NCBI GenBank assembly: GCA_947455515.1
Contig: CANGOF010000008.1
Span: 1 to 49,491 of the forward strand
DNA: 49,491 bases
Direction: 5' to 3'
DNA from: Flavobacteriia bacterium
Lineage (GTDB): Bacteria > Bacteroidota > Bacteroidia > Flavobacteriales_D > Crocinitomicaceae
The notes below the pieces were generated by a model. That model was given only the letters and a program-made list of their open reading frames with translations, was not told where the DNA came from and did not search any database. A program made the translations under genes and the position numbers. This document shows positions 9,601-17,131 of the stretch, one piece after another (position 1 is the stretch's first letter; each line of letters starts with the position of its first letter).

Positions 9601-10076
9601 AAATCCTCATTTAGACAAATTCTAATAAAATAATAAGATTGATTTGAATATATATTTAAATCTCTTTGATACTTATTATTTATTTTCAACAATTTATTAG
9701 GACCAAAAGCATAAAAAAGAATAAAATCACCTGAATCAAATTTACCATCCTCCATTCCAAAATATTGAACCGTATTTTTAACTAAATCATCTGAGATAAA
9801 ATTACTATTTTCTTCAGGCAATCGTCCTAAAGCATTACCATAAATATGAATTTTTCCTGAACTTAATTTGACTTTATCTACACCATAAGTTAACAAATCT
9901 TCATAGGTCAATTTATAAAAACCATCTTTATTGATGGATATTTTGAACCAATCACTATTCAAATCTGACAATACAGAATTAGAAAAATATTTTTTCGAGA
10001 CAGAGAAAGAACTTTGACTACTTAAAGATAAATAGAAAGAAAAGATTAAAATAAGTGTAACAAATAATAATTTCAT
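6642..10076 (-). CDS. porU: Type IX secretion system sortase PorU (C25 peptidase)
   Basis: PorU is the cell-surface sortase that removes the C-terminal signal of type IX substrates and attaches them to the outer-membrane lipopolysaccharide anchor. The 1144-residue protein has a signal peptide (1-20). It then has an N-terminal beta-rich region, a gingipain-like C25 catalytic domain with the putative catalytic pair His656 (in YTGHGG) and Cys690 (in VSSTCEF), Ig-like strands, and a C-terminal type IX-like domain. That last domain begins near the YPNPF motif (about residue 1050) and ends GVYVYRLMVKN...IVIL. The length is normal for PorU. Pairing with porV downstream and the divergent gldJ cluster is the arrangement known from Flavobacterium johnsoniae. 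Confidence 0.94.
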   Translation of the reverse strand: MKLLFVTLILIFSFYLSLSSQSSFSVSKKYFSNSVLSDLNSDWFKISINKDGFYKLTYEDLLTYGVDKVKLSSGKIHIYGNALGRLPEENSNFISDDLVKNTVQYFGMEDGKFDSGDFILFYAFGPNKLLKINNKYQRDLNIYSNQSYYFIRICLNEDLLTVLPYSTTKDVTNFSSSYDYYDIHELEDTSIVNGGQRWYGELFDNQLKYHIDFNLPSPPLSTISCSFSGATNSSQNGSFISVNLDGSLVSKTFLPTVSSDFVRLQNDFFVTTSNSKLQFDFELIRNNPTVKFYFDKLEINARILTRFFGVQFSIRDQKTVGFNNVTEFTIVSNEPVFIWDVTDRTSFQSIKLKEVLNGYNFVSETDSLREFAVSSFSSLNIPTFVSKVAYQNIHGLSFADMLIITPTEFIEPATRLAKIHEKLGDKVHVLTLDQIYNEFSSGSVDPTAIKLCAKMFYDRFKDNSSNSLKNLLLFGDGTFDPKNRIANNNYWVPTYQFLNSEDHLNAMVSDDYFGILADDGSIYAKDSMEIGVGRLLISSINMANQQIAKIDQYIKQGDISDTITCCGSISTSSFGDWRTNYVQISDDEENGYFVLNDSEPQYNFNSINHPEMNDEKIYCDAFKQITMAGGERYPDVNNAIDDAVNKGALIVEYTGHGGEVGAAEERIITIPQINSWNNFTKLCLFVSSTCEFTKYDDPGRISAGEWMSLNPNGGAIALMTTTRPVFFSVNTASGLSFYKNVFERDNEKRPLTFGEIIRRTKNGVASDVNKHSFTLIGDPALRIALPRQRVVIDSINGISILKKLDTIKALSKVQFSGHIEDQFGSNLLMNGEVSVRVFDKPKKIQTLGQDLKSPIIPFDNQENILFKGRSKVVQGRFSVSFIAPKDIDYSFGNGKISLYLNDSVTDGIGSEKRFIVGGINNAVVKDSLGPKINMYLNDQHFVNNGLTNDSPKLIIHIEDESGLNTIGNGIGHDAIAIMDNNISTPILLNNYYVSSLDSYQKGSIVYDFKGLTEGRHNLKVKVWDVYNNPTESILDFIVHKKDKFELFHVLNYPNPFTTSTHFYFEHNQVCNQLEAQIQIYTTSGRLVKTIQSLIHQQGFRSEGIQWDGTDDFGDKLAKGVYVYRLMVKNISGEISSKIEKIVIL

Positions 10077-10098
10077 TAGAAAAACACACTATATAGGA

Positions 10099-10106
10099 CA
10101 AACTTA
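10099..10106 (-). promoter_or_regulatory. Putative -7 element before porU
   Basis: TAAGTTTG on the minus strand fits TAnnTTTG and lies 22 bases upstream of the porU start codon. There is no clear TTG at the usual distance. The remaining 150 bases of the divergent porU-porP gap show only AT-rich sequence and the TGTAAC-containing motif next to porP. Confidence 0.4.
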
Positions 10107-10259
10107 ATGAACTATATATGAAAACAGAAAGAATAACGTAGATTTATGAAAAAAATTATAATATGTGAATGAGTAGTTCGTTATTAGAAAAATAATTACT
10201 ATTATTGTCAACTAATTGCATTAAAAAAATGTAACTTTTGGTCATAAATTTCAGTTTGG

Positions 10260-11231
10260 ATGAAAAAAATTAAGTACCTATTTATCTTGTGTTTCTTGGT
10301 GTCAAACCACCAATTAGTTTTAGCTCAAGACCCTACATTTACACAGTTTTATGCCAATCCTCTTTATTTGAACCCAGCTTTTGCGGGTTCAAATAAATGT
10401 CCACGAATTAGTATGAACTACCGAAACGAATGGCCGAATTTATCTGGAAACTATGTTACGTATAGTGCTTCTTATGACAAATATGTTAAAAATATTAAAG
10501 GTGGTATAGGATTATTAGCGACTTATGACCAACAAGGAAAAGGAACAATAAATACATCAATGATTGGATTAATTTATTCTTACCATTTGAAAGTTAATAG
10601 AAAATTTACACTTTTATTTGGAGCAAGAGCAGCATATTATCAAAAAAGTTTAGATGTAACAAAACTAACCTTTGGAGATATGATTGATCCAAGAAAAGGT
10701 TTTATTTACAATACAGGAGATGTGCTTCAAAATGCAAGTAGACAATTTTTTAATGCATCTTTAGGAGTTGTTGGGTTTTCAAAAAACTTTTATGCAGGAT
10801 TAGCTGTACACCATTTAAATCAACCTAATGAATCAATGATAACAAATGGTACCTCACCTCAAAAAATGAGAATAACAGCACATGCTGGAGCAATTATTTC
10901 ATTGGTTAAAGGAGCTCGAGGAACTAAATCAACTTCATTAATGCCTAATATTATCTTTCAATACCAACAAGGATTTATGGAAATGAACATAGGTACGTAT
11001 GTTAAACATGGAAATTTAACTTTTGGCGCATGGTTTAGAAACAAAGACGCTTTTATACTTTCATTAGGAGTACAAACAAAATCTTTTAGAGTTGGTTATA
11101 GTTATGATATTACCGTTTCTAAACTAAATAATGGGACATCCTATGGTTCTCATGAAGTATCCATGGGATTCAATTTAAGTTGTGGAGAAAAACCAGTAGC
11201 TTTCAGAAGTTTATCTTGTCCATCCTTTTAA
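10260..11231 (+). CDS. PorP/SprF family type IX secretion membrane protein
   Basis: A 323-residue outer-membrane protein with a signal peptide (1-22, ending VLAQ). It has the family hallmark DPTFTQFYANPLYLNPAFAG directly after cleavage and beta-barrel sequence onward. PorP/SprF proteins anchor or export specific type IX partners such as SprB-like adhesins, and genomes often hold many paralogues. This copy lies between porU (divergent) and gldJ (89 bases downstream, same strand) with no large adhesin gene beside it. That suggests a core rather than a substrate-dedicated role, though this is inference. The protein ends in a Cys-containing tail (NLSCGEK...LSCPSF). Confidence 0.92.
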   Translation: MKKIKYLFILCFLVSNHQLVLAQDPTFTQFYANPLYLNPAFAGSNKCPRISMNYRNEWPNLSGNYVTYSASYDKYVKNIKGGIGLLATYDQQGKGTINTSMIGLIYSYHLKVNRKFTLLFGARAAYYQKSLDVTKLTFGDMIDPRKGFIYNTGDVLQNASRQFFNASLGVVGFSKNFYAGLAVHHLNQPNESMITNGTSPQKMRITAHAGAIISLVKGARGTKSTSLMPNIIFQYQQGFMEMNIGTYVKHGNLTFGAWFRNKDAFILSLGVQTKSFRVGYSYDITVSKLNNGTSYGSHEVSMGFNLSCGEKPVAFRSLSCPSF

Positions 11232-11279
11232 AAAAAAAGAATAAAATGTAACTTTTTATAAATTTTACGTTAAAGCTAA

Positions 11280-11287
11280 TATATTTG
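11280..11287 (+). promoter_or_regulatory. Putative -7 element before gldJ
   Basis: TATATTTG fits TAnnTTTG and would start transcription about 30 bases upstream of the gldJ ATG. No TTG occurs at the -33 distance. Instead an AAAATGTAACTTTT motif lies 33 bases upstream of the element, shared with the region upstream of porP. Confidence 0.45.
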
Positions 11288-11320
11288 CAACCATAAATTA
11301 ATGATTAAACACTTTAAATC

Positions 11321-13345
11321 ATGAAACTTTATCACTTAATCACCCTTTCTATTCTAACCATAGGCTTAATGCAGTCATGTGCAAAAGAATCTTCAAATGC
11401 CACAAGTTGGGACTACAACGACCCTTCAAATGGAGGTTTTGAACGTTCTTCTAATTTTGAACAAGAAACTGGCCCTGGATTAGTTTTTATTGAAGGTGGT
11501 ACATTTACAATGGGGAAATCAGAACAAGATGTGATGTATGATTGGAACAACAGAACTGCTCGAGTTTCTGTATCTACATTTTATATGGATCAAACTGAAG
11601 TAACAAATTTTCACTGGGTTGAATATTTATACTGGATTGGACGAGCATATAGTGCGGAGTTTCCTATGGTTTATAAAAATGCGTTGCCTGATACTTTATG
11701 TTGGAGATCACCATTAGGATTTAACGAAAAATTTGTTGATTACTATTTAAGACACCCTGCATACAGAGATTATCCAGTTGTTGGCGTTTCTTGGCTACAA
11801 GCTTCCGATTATTGTAAATGGAGAACTGATCGTGTAAATGAGTATATCTTAGTACGTGAAGGTATATTAGATGGTTATAATGTAGAAGCTACAGGTGAGA
11901 ATACATTTAACACAGAGGCATATTTATCTGGTCAACATGAAGGTGGTGCATCTGTACCAGATTTAAATCCAAGTAATACAGAAGGTCAACGAAAAGTTAA
12001 AATGGAAGATGGCTTCCTATTACCACGTTATCGTCTACCAACTGAGGCTGAGTGGGAATTTGCATCATATGGTATGATTGGCAATTTAGATGCTGGTCAA
12101 GAGAATTATACAGAAAGAAGAATTTATCCATGGGATGGTCACTGGGTTAGAAACGATGGTGAAGAATTTAGAGGTGTTATCAGAGCAAATTTCGTACGAG
12201 GAAAAGGTGACTTCATGGGGGTTTCTGGGCATTTAAATGATGGATATGATTGTACAGGTCGTGTAGATGATTATTGGCCTAATGACTTTGGCTTGTATAA
12301 TATGGCAGGAAACGTATCTGAATGGGTAATGGATGTATATCGTCCTCTTTCTTCTGAAGATTTTGATGAATTTAGACCGTTTAGAGGTAATGTATTTACG
12401 ACTAAAGTGTTAAATAACGAAGGTGTAATCGCTGCTAAAAACGGACAAATCATGTATGACGTTCATGGTATGAAAGAATATTTGAATGAATTTGAACGTG
12501 TACGTTACCAACGTATTGCAGCAAAAATGCATGACATAAGTGATTCAGCATTACCAACTGGTATTATGAAAAGAAATGAATCTCGTAACCCAGTTAAAAC
12601 TGGTTATGCTCCAGATCCAATATACTTGTCACACAAAAGCGAAAAAGATACAGTCGAATTAGGATTAATTAAAAAAATTAGTGCAGCATTAGATGAAGCT
12701 ATTCGTTTAAAAAATGAAAAGTATGACATAGAAGCTTCAAACCAAGTTCAAACCAAAATCTTTGGAGAAATTTTTGGCGAAAGTTTACGTAAAGGACCTG
12801 AACAAGAATATGACTTTGAAGTTATTACATTGTTAAGAGATGGATTTGGTGCCTATGTATTGAACACTCCCGGAAAATTAAAATATAGAACTGTTACCGA
12901 AGAAGAAAATATAGGTCGTTTGAACTACAGACGTGATGATTATGTAGACTACATGGATGGGGATATTGAAAGTTCCATTTACTATAACAATAACAACCGT
13001 AAAAACGCAATTAATCAAGCTACACGTGATCCTAACTTAATTATGTACCAAAGTCAACATGAACAATATTCATTAGATGGTACAGAAATTAAAAAAGGAT
13101 ATTCAGAAGATAATAAAACTACAGTTTCTTGGCCAACAACTTTAGTTTCTGATAAATCAAGAGTTTTTAAAGGTGGATCTTGGAGAGATAGGGCTTACTG
13201 GTTAGGTGGAGGTACAAGAAGATACTTAGATGAAGATCAATCTTTATCAACTTTAGGTTTCCGTTGTGCGATGGATAGATTAGGAAGCTCTATGAGCTTA
13301 CAATCTCAAGAAGCTAATGCAAAGGCAAGAAAAAAAGGGAAATAA
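11321..13345 (+). CDS. gldJ: Gliding motility / type IX secretion lipoprotein GldJ
   Basis: GldJ is an outer-membrane lipoprotein related to sulfatase-modifying (FGE) proteins and is needed in Flavobacterium to stabilise GldK and hence the T9SS ring. A lipobox LMQSC places the lipidated Cys at 20. The FGE-like fold starts with FIEGGTFTMG (57-66) and includes RLPTEAEWEFA (about 240-250) and NMAGNVSEW (about 327). It closes with FKGGSWRDRAYW and GFRCAMDR (about 616-653). The fold is interrupted by a charged segment of roughly 280 residues. At 674 residues it is longer than F. johnsoniae GldJ (about 560, from memory). The neighbours porU/porV and murF match the gldJ locus and argue against GldK. 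Confidence 0.9.
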   Translation: MKLYHLITLSILTIGLMQSCAKESSNATSWDYNDPSNGGFERSSNFEQETGPGLVFIEGGTFTMGKSEQDVMYDWNNRTARVSVSTFYMDQTEVTNFHWVEYLYWIGRAYSAEFPMVYKNALPDTLCWRSPLGFNEKFVDYYLRHPAYRDYPVVGVSWLQASDYCKWRTDRVNEYILVREGILDGYNVEATGENTFNTEAYLSGQHEGGASVPDLNPSNTEGQRKVKMEDGFLLPRYRLPTEAEWEFASYGMIGNLDAGQENYTERRIYPWDGHWVRNDGEEFRGVIRANFVRGKGDFMGVSGHLNDGYDCTGRVDDYWPNDFGLYNMAGNVSEWVMDVYRPLSSEDFDEFRPFRGNVFTTKVLNNEGVIAAKNGQIMYDVHGMKEYLNEFERVRYQRIAAKMHDISDSALPTGIMKRNESRNPVKTGYAPDPIYLSHKSEKDTVELGLIKKISAALDEAIRLKNEKYDIEASNQVQTKIFGEIFGESLRKGPEQEYDFEVITLLRDGFGAYVLNTPGKLKYRTVTEEENIGRLNYRRDDYVDYMDGDIESSIYYNNNNRKNAINQATRDPNLIMYQSQHEQYSLDGTEIKKGYSEDNKTTVSWPTTLVSDKSRVFKGGSWRDRAYWLGGGTRRYLDEDQSLSTLGFRCAMDRLGSSMSLQSQEANAKARKKGK

Positions 13346-13362
13346 GCCAACTAATATTAATT

Positions 13363-13387
13363 AAAACCCATCTTTATGATGGGTTTT
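13363..13387 (+). terminator. Rho-independent terminator after gldJ
   Basis: A ten-base-pair stem (13363-13372 with 13378-13387, loop tttat) is followed by a T-run. It stands 17 bases after the gldJ stop and only 16 bases before the murF ATG. murF must depend on read-through or on a start site inside gldJ. Confidence 0.85.
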
Positions 13388-13403
13388 TTTATGCAAAGAA
13401 TTT

Positions 13404-14675
13404 ATGAATTTTGAACTATTTTATGAATCAAGTGGTGTTTGTACAGACACTCGGAATATAAAAAAAGATTGTTTATTTATTTGTTTAAAGGGATTTAATT
13501 TTAATGGAAATACCTTCGCTCAAAATGCAATAAAAAAAGGTGCTAAATATGTCATTTGTGATGAACAAGAATACGCAAACGAATCTACAATCTTTTTTGT
13601 AGAAGATGCCCTACTCTACCTTCAACAATTATCAAATCATCATAGAAATAAATTTACGATTCCAATTTTAGGAATCACTGGTACAAATGGAAAAACAACA
13701 ACTAAAGAATTAATATTCCATGTGTTGAATCAGAAATTTAATGTCCTTGCAACAAAAGGTAATCTGAATAATCATATTGGAGTACCTTTAACACTTCTAC
13801 AACTTAACCAGGCCAATGAAATAGCAATTATTGAAATGGGTGCGAATAAGCCTGGCGACATTAAGGAATTAGTCGAAATAGCGAATCCAACTCATTGCAT
13901 CATAACAAACATAGGAAAAGCACATTTAGAGGGATTTGGTTCTTACGAAGGTGTAATTCGTACTAAAGGAGAAATGTATCAGTTTGCTAAAAAAAATCAA
14001 GCTATTGTTTTTTATAATGATGAAGATGAAATTCTTCAATCAATTCTACCAGAAAAAACAAATACGATTCCTTTCAATTCTTTAATTCAAACTGAATTGA
14101 TAAAAATGACTCCATATGTAAATATGAAATGGTCATCTAATCAATACAAATCAGGAGTTTTAGAAACTAAAATGATAGGGAAATACAATTATCAAAATTT
14201 TAGAACTGCAATTTCAATTGGAAAATATTTTAATGTAGAAAATGAGAAAATTTCAAATGCGGTTTGTAATTACGAACCCACAAACAATCGTTCTCAAGTT
14301 CAAAAAACCGATAATAACATCTTAATCTTAGATGCATACAATGCTAATCCAAGCAGTATGAAAAATGCAATAGATAGTTTTGAAGAAATGGATTATACCA
14401 ATAAACTGCTAATTTTAGGGGATATGTTTGAGTTAGGAGATGTTTCTCCTGTAGAACACCAAAATATTATATCTTCAATCGAGCAGAAAAAATTACCATG
14501 TTATTTTGTTGGAAAACATTTTCAACATGAGTTGCGTACAGTAGAAAAAGTAACCTTTTTTCAAACGAAAGAGGAATTAATTACAGAATTAAAAGAGAAT
14601 CCAATTAAAGATAAATTAATTCTATTAAAAGCATCACGAGGAATAGGATTAGAAGAAGTTGTTCAATATTTATAA
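13404..14675 (+). CDS. murF: UDP-N-acetylmuramoyl-tripeptide--D-alanyl-D-alanine ligase MurF
   Basis: MurF adds the D-Ala-D-Ala dipeptide to the muramoyl tripeptide, the last cytosolic step of peptidoglycan precursor assembly. The 423-residue protein has the Mur-ligase order: an N-terminal UDP-substrate domain (1-85), the ATP-binding loop GTNGKTTT (93-100), the IIEMGANKPGDI block (about 146-157), and a C-terminal domain with LDAYNANPSSM (about 311-321) and LGDMFELG. The length is slightly short for the family but typical in Bacteroidota. The position directly after gldJ is conserved in Flavobacterium. Confidence 0.96.
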   Translation: MNFELFYESSGVCTDTRNIKKDCLFICLKGFNFNGNTFAQNAIKKGAKYVICDEQEYANESTIFFVEDALLYLQQLSNHHRNKFTIPILGITGTNGKTTTKELIFHVLNQKFNVLATKGNLNNHIGVPLTLLQLNQANEIAIIEMGANKPGDIKELVEIANPTHCIITNIGKAHLEGFGSYEGVIRTKGEMYQFAKKNQAIVFYNDEDEILQSILPEKTNTIPFNSLIQTELIKMTPYVNMKWSSNQYKSGVLETKMIGKYNYQNFRTAISIGKYFNVENEKISNAVCNYEPTNNRSQVQKTDNNILILDAYNANPSSMKNAIDSFEEMDYTNKLLILGDMFELGDVSPVEHQNIISSIEQKKLPCYFVGKHFQHELRTVEKVTFFQTKEELITELKENPIKDKLILLKASRGIGLEEVVQYL

Positions 14676-14696
14676 AAGAAAATTCTATCTAAAATA

Positions 14697-14736
14697 GAAA
14701 ACGGTCACCTTTAATTCAAAGTGACCGTTTTCTTTT
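14697..14736. terminator. Bidirectional terminator between murF and acyl-CoA dehydrogenase
   Basis: A perfect 12-base-pair stem (14697-14708 with 14721-14732) has a 12-base loop, an A-run on its left flank and a T-run on the right. It lies between two convergent genes and can serve both. Confidence 0.9.
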
Positions 14737-14748
14737 TGGGGATAATTT

Positions 14749-15888
14749 CTATGCTAAAATTCCCCTTGAAATTACTATTTTTTGTACTTCAGATGTTCCT
14801 TCATAAATCTGTGTAATTTTAGCATCACGCATCAAACGTTCAACATGATATTCTTTTACAAATCCATAACCACCATGTATTTGAACAGCTTCTGTAGTTT
14901 GTTCCATAGCAACTTTAGAGGCATAAAGTTTAGCCATCGCCCCAGATTGATCGTAATTTTTACCAGAATCTTTATCATTCGCTGCTTTCATTACTAACAT
15001 ACGAGCAGCTTCAATTTCAGTTGCCATATCCGCTAATTTAAAAGCAATAGCTTGATGTTGAGATATTTCTTTACCAAAAGCTTTACGTTCTTTCGAATAT
15101 GCTAATGCTAAATCGTATGCTCCCCCCGCAATTCCCAATGCTTGTGCAGCTATACCGATTCTACCTCCAGATAATGTTTTCATTGCAAATTTAAATCCAA
15201 AACCATCCTCGCCAATTCTATTTTCTTTAGGAACTTTTACATCGTTAAACATCAATGTATGTGTATCACTGCCACGAATTCCCATTTTATCTTCTTTTGC
15301 ACCTACAATAAAACCTTCCATTCCTCTTTCGAGTATAAATACATTTATTCCTTTGTGACCTGCTGCCACATCCGTTTGAGCTATTACAAGGTAAATAGAA
15401 GCGGTTGAACCATTCGTTATCCAATTTTTGGTGCCATTTAATAAATAATGATCCCCCATATCAAACGCAGTTGTTCGTTGAGAAGTCGCATCAGAACCTG
15501 CTTCTGGTTCGGACAAACAAAAAGCGCCAATTTTTTCTCCTGTAGCTAACGGAACTAAATATTTTCTTTTTTGTTCTTCAGAACCATACTTATCTAAACC
15601 ATAACACACTAAAGAATTATTTACTGATAAACAAACTGAAACAGAAGCATCAACTTTAGAAATTTCTTCTATTGCCAATGCATAGGAAACGGTATCCATA
15701 CCGCCACCACCATACTCTTGATCAACCATCATTCCCATAAACCCAAGTTCGCCAAGCTGCTTTAATTCTTCGTGAGCAACTTTCTGATCTCTATCTCTTT
15801 CTATAACTCCAGGTTTAAGAATATTTTGCGCGAAATTTCTTGCCGCATCTCTAACTGCAATTTGTTCTTCTGTTAATTCAAAATTCAT
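14749..15888 (-). CDS. Acyl-CoA dehydrogenase (short/medium-chain type)
   Basis: This flavoprotein oxidises acyl-CoA to 2-enoyl-CoA and passes electrons to ETF. The 379-residue length and segments such as CLSEPEAGSDA (FAD/substrate loop), ITNGSTASIYLV and the C-terminal QIYEGTSEVQKIVISRGIL are those of butyryl-CoA-type dehydrogenases. Glu363 in YEGTSE is the expected catalytic base. Chain-length preference cannot be fixed from sequence alone. The gene stands alone between two divergent/convergent neighbours, with a TAAATTTG element about 24 bases upstream and a shared terminator downstream. Confidence 0.93.
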   Translation of the reverse strand: MNFELTEEQIAVRDAARNFAQNILKPGVIERDRDQKVAHEELKQLGELGFMGMMVDQEYGGGGMDTVSYALAIEEISKVDASVSVCLSVNNSLVCYGLDKYGSEEQKRKYLVPLATGEKIGAFCLSEPEAGSDATSQRTTAFDMGDHYLLNGTKNWITNGSTASIYLVIAQTDVAAGHKGINVFILERGMEGFIVGAKEDKMGIRGSDTHTLMFNDVKVPKENRIGEDGFGFKFAMKTLSGGRIGIAAQALGIAGGAYDLALAYSKERKAFGKEISQHQAIAFKLADMATEIEAARMLVMKAANDKDSGKNYDQSGAMAKLYASKVAMEQTTEAVQIHGGYGFVKEYHVERLMRDAKITQIYEGTSEVQKIVISRGILA

Positions 15889-15911
15889 CTTAGTTTGATT
15901 TTTTATTGAAA

Positions 15912-15919
15912 CAAATTTA
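15912..15919 (-). promoter_or_regulatory. Putative -7 element before acyl-CoA dehydrogenase
   Basis: TAAATTTG on the minus strand fits TAnnTTTG and lies 23 bases upstream of the start codon. The -33 TTG is not evident. Confidence 0.4.
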
Positions 15920-15981
15920 GAGTATAAATTTTGATTTTATGCGTTAATTTGCATTTCAATTTATGAACTACTTTAATTTAT

Positions 15982-17058
15982 ATGAATTCTAACTATACAA
16001 TTATTGGCATAATGTCAGGAACTTCGCTTGACGGAGTTGACATTACACTTTCAAGTTATCATTATTCTTCAAATAAGTGGGGTTTTAAATTTACACATGG
16101 TAAAACCTACAAATACCCTTCAGAAATATATGAAAAATTAAAAAATGCAACACAATCTTCAGCTATTGAACTCTTAATTTTAGATAAAACAATAGGTAAT
16201 TTATTCGCCGAATTCGTTGAACAATTTATTTATGATTTTCAATTAAGCAAAAAAAACATAGATGCAATTAGTTCTCATGGGCATACTATATTTCATCAAC
16301 CTGAAAATGGATTCACCGAACAAATTGGTTGTGGAACAACAATCGCTGTGAAAACTGGGATACCTGTAATTAATAACTACCGAACCAAAGATGTGATACT
16401 TGGCGGACAGGGTGCTCCATTGGTTCCTGTTGGGGATTTTCAATTATTTAACCAATTAGCCGATGGATTTTTAAATATTGGGGGAATATGTAATATTTCT
16501 TATCAAGTTGATGGAAAAATAACAGCATACGACATCTGTCCTGGAAACATTCCATCAAATTTATTAATGAATGAATTGGGTAAGGAATATGATGAAAATG
16601 GCATTGAAGCCTCTAAAGGTATTTTAGATATCGATTTTTTTAACCAACTAAATAAACTACCATTTTATGTTCAAAAAGGACCTAAATCATTAGGAATGGA
16701 ATGGATGAACACAACTTTTTTGCCTTTAATTTCAAATTCAACTATTTCAATACAAGACAAACTAAATACAATAAGCGAACATATCGCATTACAAATCGCG
16801 TCCATTTCAAATAAAAATAGGATTAAAAAACTGTTAATCACAGGTGGAGGTGCATATAATAAACATTTAATAAGTAGGATAAAACATTTTTATAAAGGTG
16901 AAGTATTGGAGCCTTCTAATCAAATTATAGCATTTAAGGAAGCAATTGTATTTGGATTTCTTGGTGCTTTATATCTTGAAAAACAAAACAACTGTTTAAA
17001 AGAAGTTACAGGAGCAACTCGAAATTCTTGTAGTGGAGTTTTACACTTACCAAACTAA
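15982..17058 (+). CDS. anmK: Anhydro-N-acetylmuramic acid kinase
   Basis: AnmK phosphorylates and opens 1,6-anhydro-MurNAc, returning cell-wall sugar to metabolism. The 358-residue protein starts with the family signature IGIMSGTSLDGVD (8-20). It also has SSHGHTIFHQP, a DICPGNIPSNLLMN block and the C-terminal EVTGATRNSCSGVLHLP. All are typical of AnmK (ASKHA fold). It is cytosolic. It fits with murF nearby only thematically. No promoter with both elements was found in the 93-base gap to the divergent acyl-CoA dehydrogenase. Confidence 0.95.
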   Translation: MNSNYTIIGIMSGTSLDGVDITLSSYHYSSNKWGFKFTHGKTYKYPSEIYEKLKNATQSSAIELLILDKTIGNLFAEFVEQFIYDFQLSKKNIDAISSHGHTIFHQPENGFTEQIGCGTTIAVKTGIPVINNYRTKDVILGGQGAPLVPVGDFQLFNQLADGFLNIGGICNISYQVDGKITAYDICPGNIPSNLLMNELGKEYDENGIEASKGILDIDFFNQLNKLPFYVQKGPKSLGMEWMNTTFLPLISNSTISIQDKLNTISEHIALQIASISNKNRIKKLLITGGGAYNKHLISRIKHFYKGEVLEPSNQIIAFKEAIVFGFLGALYLEKQNNCLKEVTGATRNSCSGVLHLPN

Positions 17059-17092
17059 GAAAAAATCGCTAAAAAAAAATCATATTTTTTAT

Positions 17093-17100
17093 TACTTTTG
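17093..17100 (+). promoter_or_regulatory. Putative -7 element before the amino-acid dehydrogenase
   Basis: TACTTTTG matches TAnnTTTG about 30 bases upstream of the start codon at 17132. No TTG occurs 17-23 bases further upstream. Confidence 0.4.
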
Positions 17101-17131
17101 CATTATGAATTAACCTATCAAAACATAAAAA

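Noticed and set aside
10230-10256. A complete ECF-type promoter (TGTAAC plus -10 box) for porP
   Set aside because: The -10 position would place the transcription start at or after the ATG, and the signal peptide fixes that ATG as the start. Kept only as a shared motif.
12271-12453. Antisense open frame within gldJ
   Set aside because: Shadow of the gldJ reading frame with no promoter, no recognisable product and composition dictated by the opposite strand.
11321-13345. GldK/PorK as an alternative to GldJ
   Set aside because: gldK sits with gldLMN; none of these is here, while porU, porV and murF neighbours match the gldJ locus.
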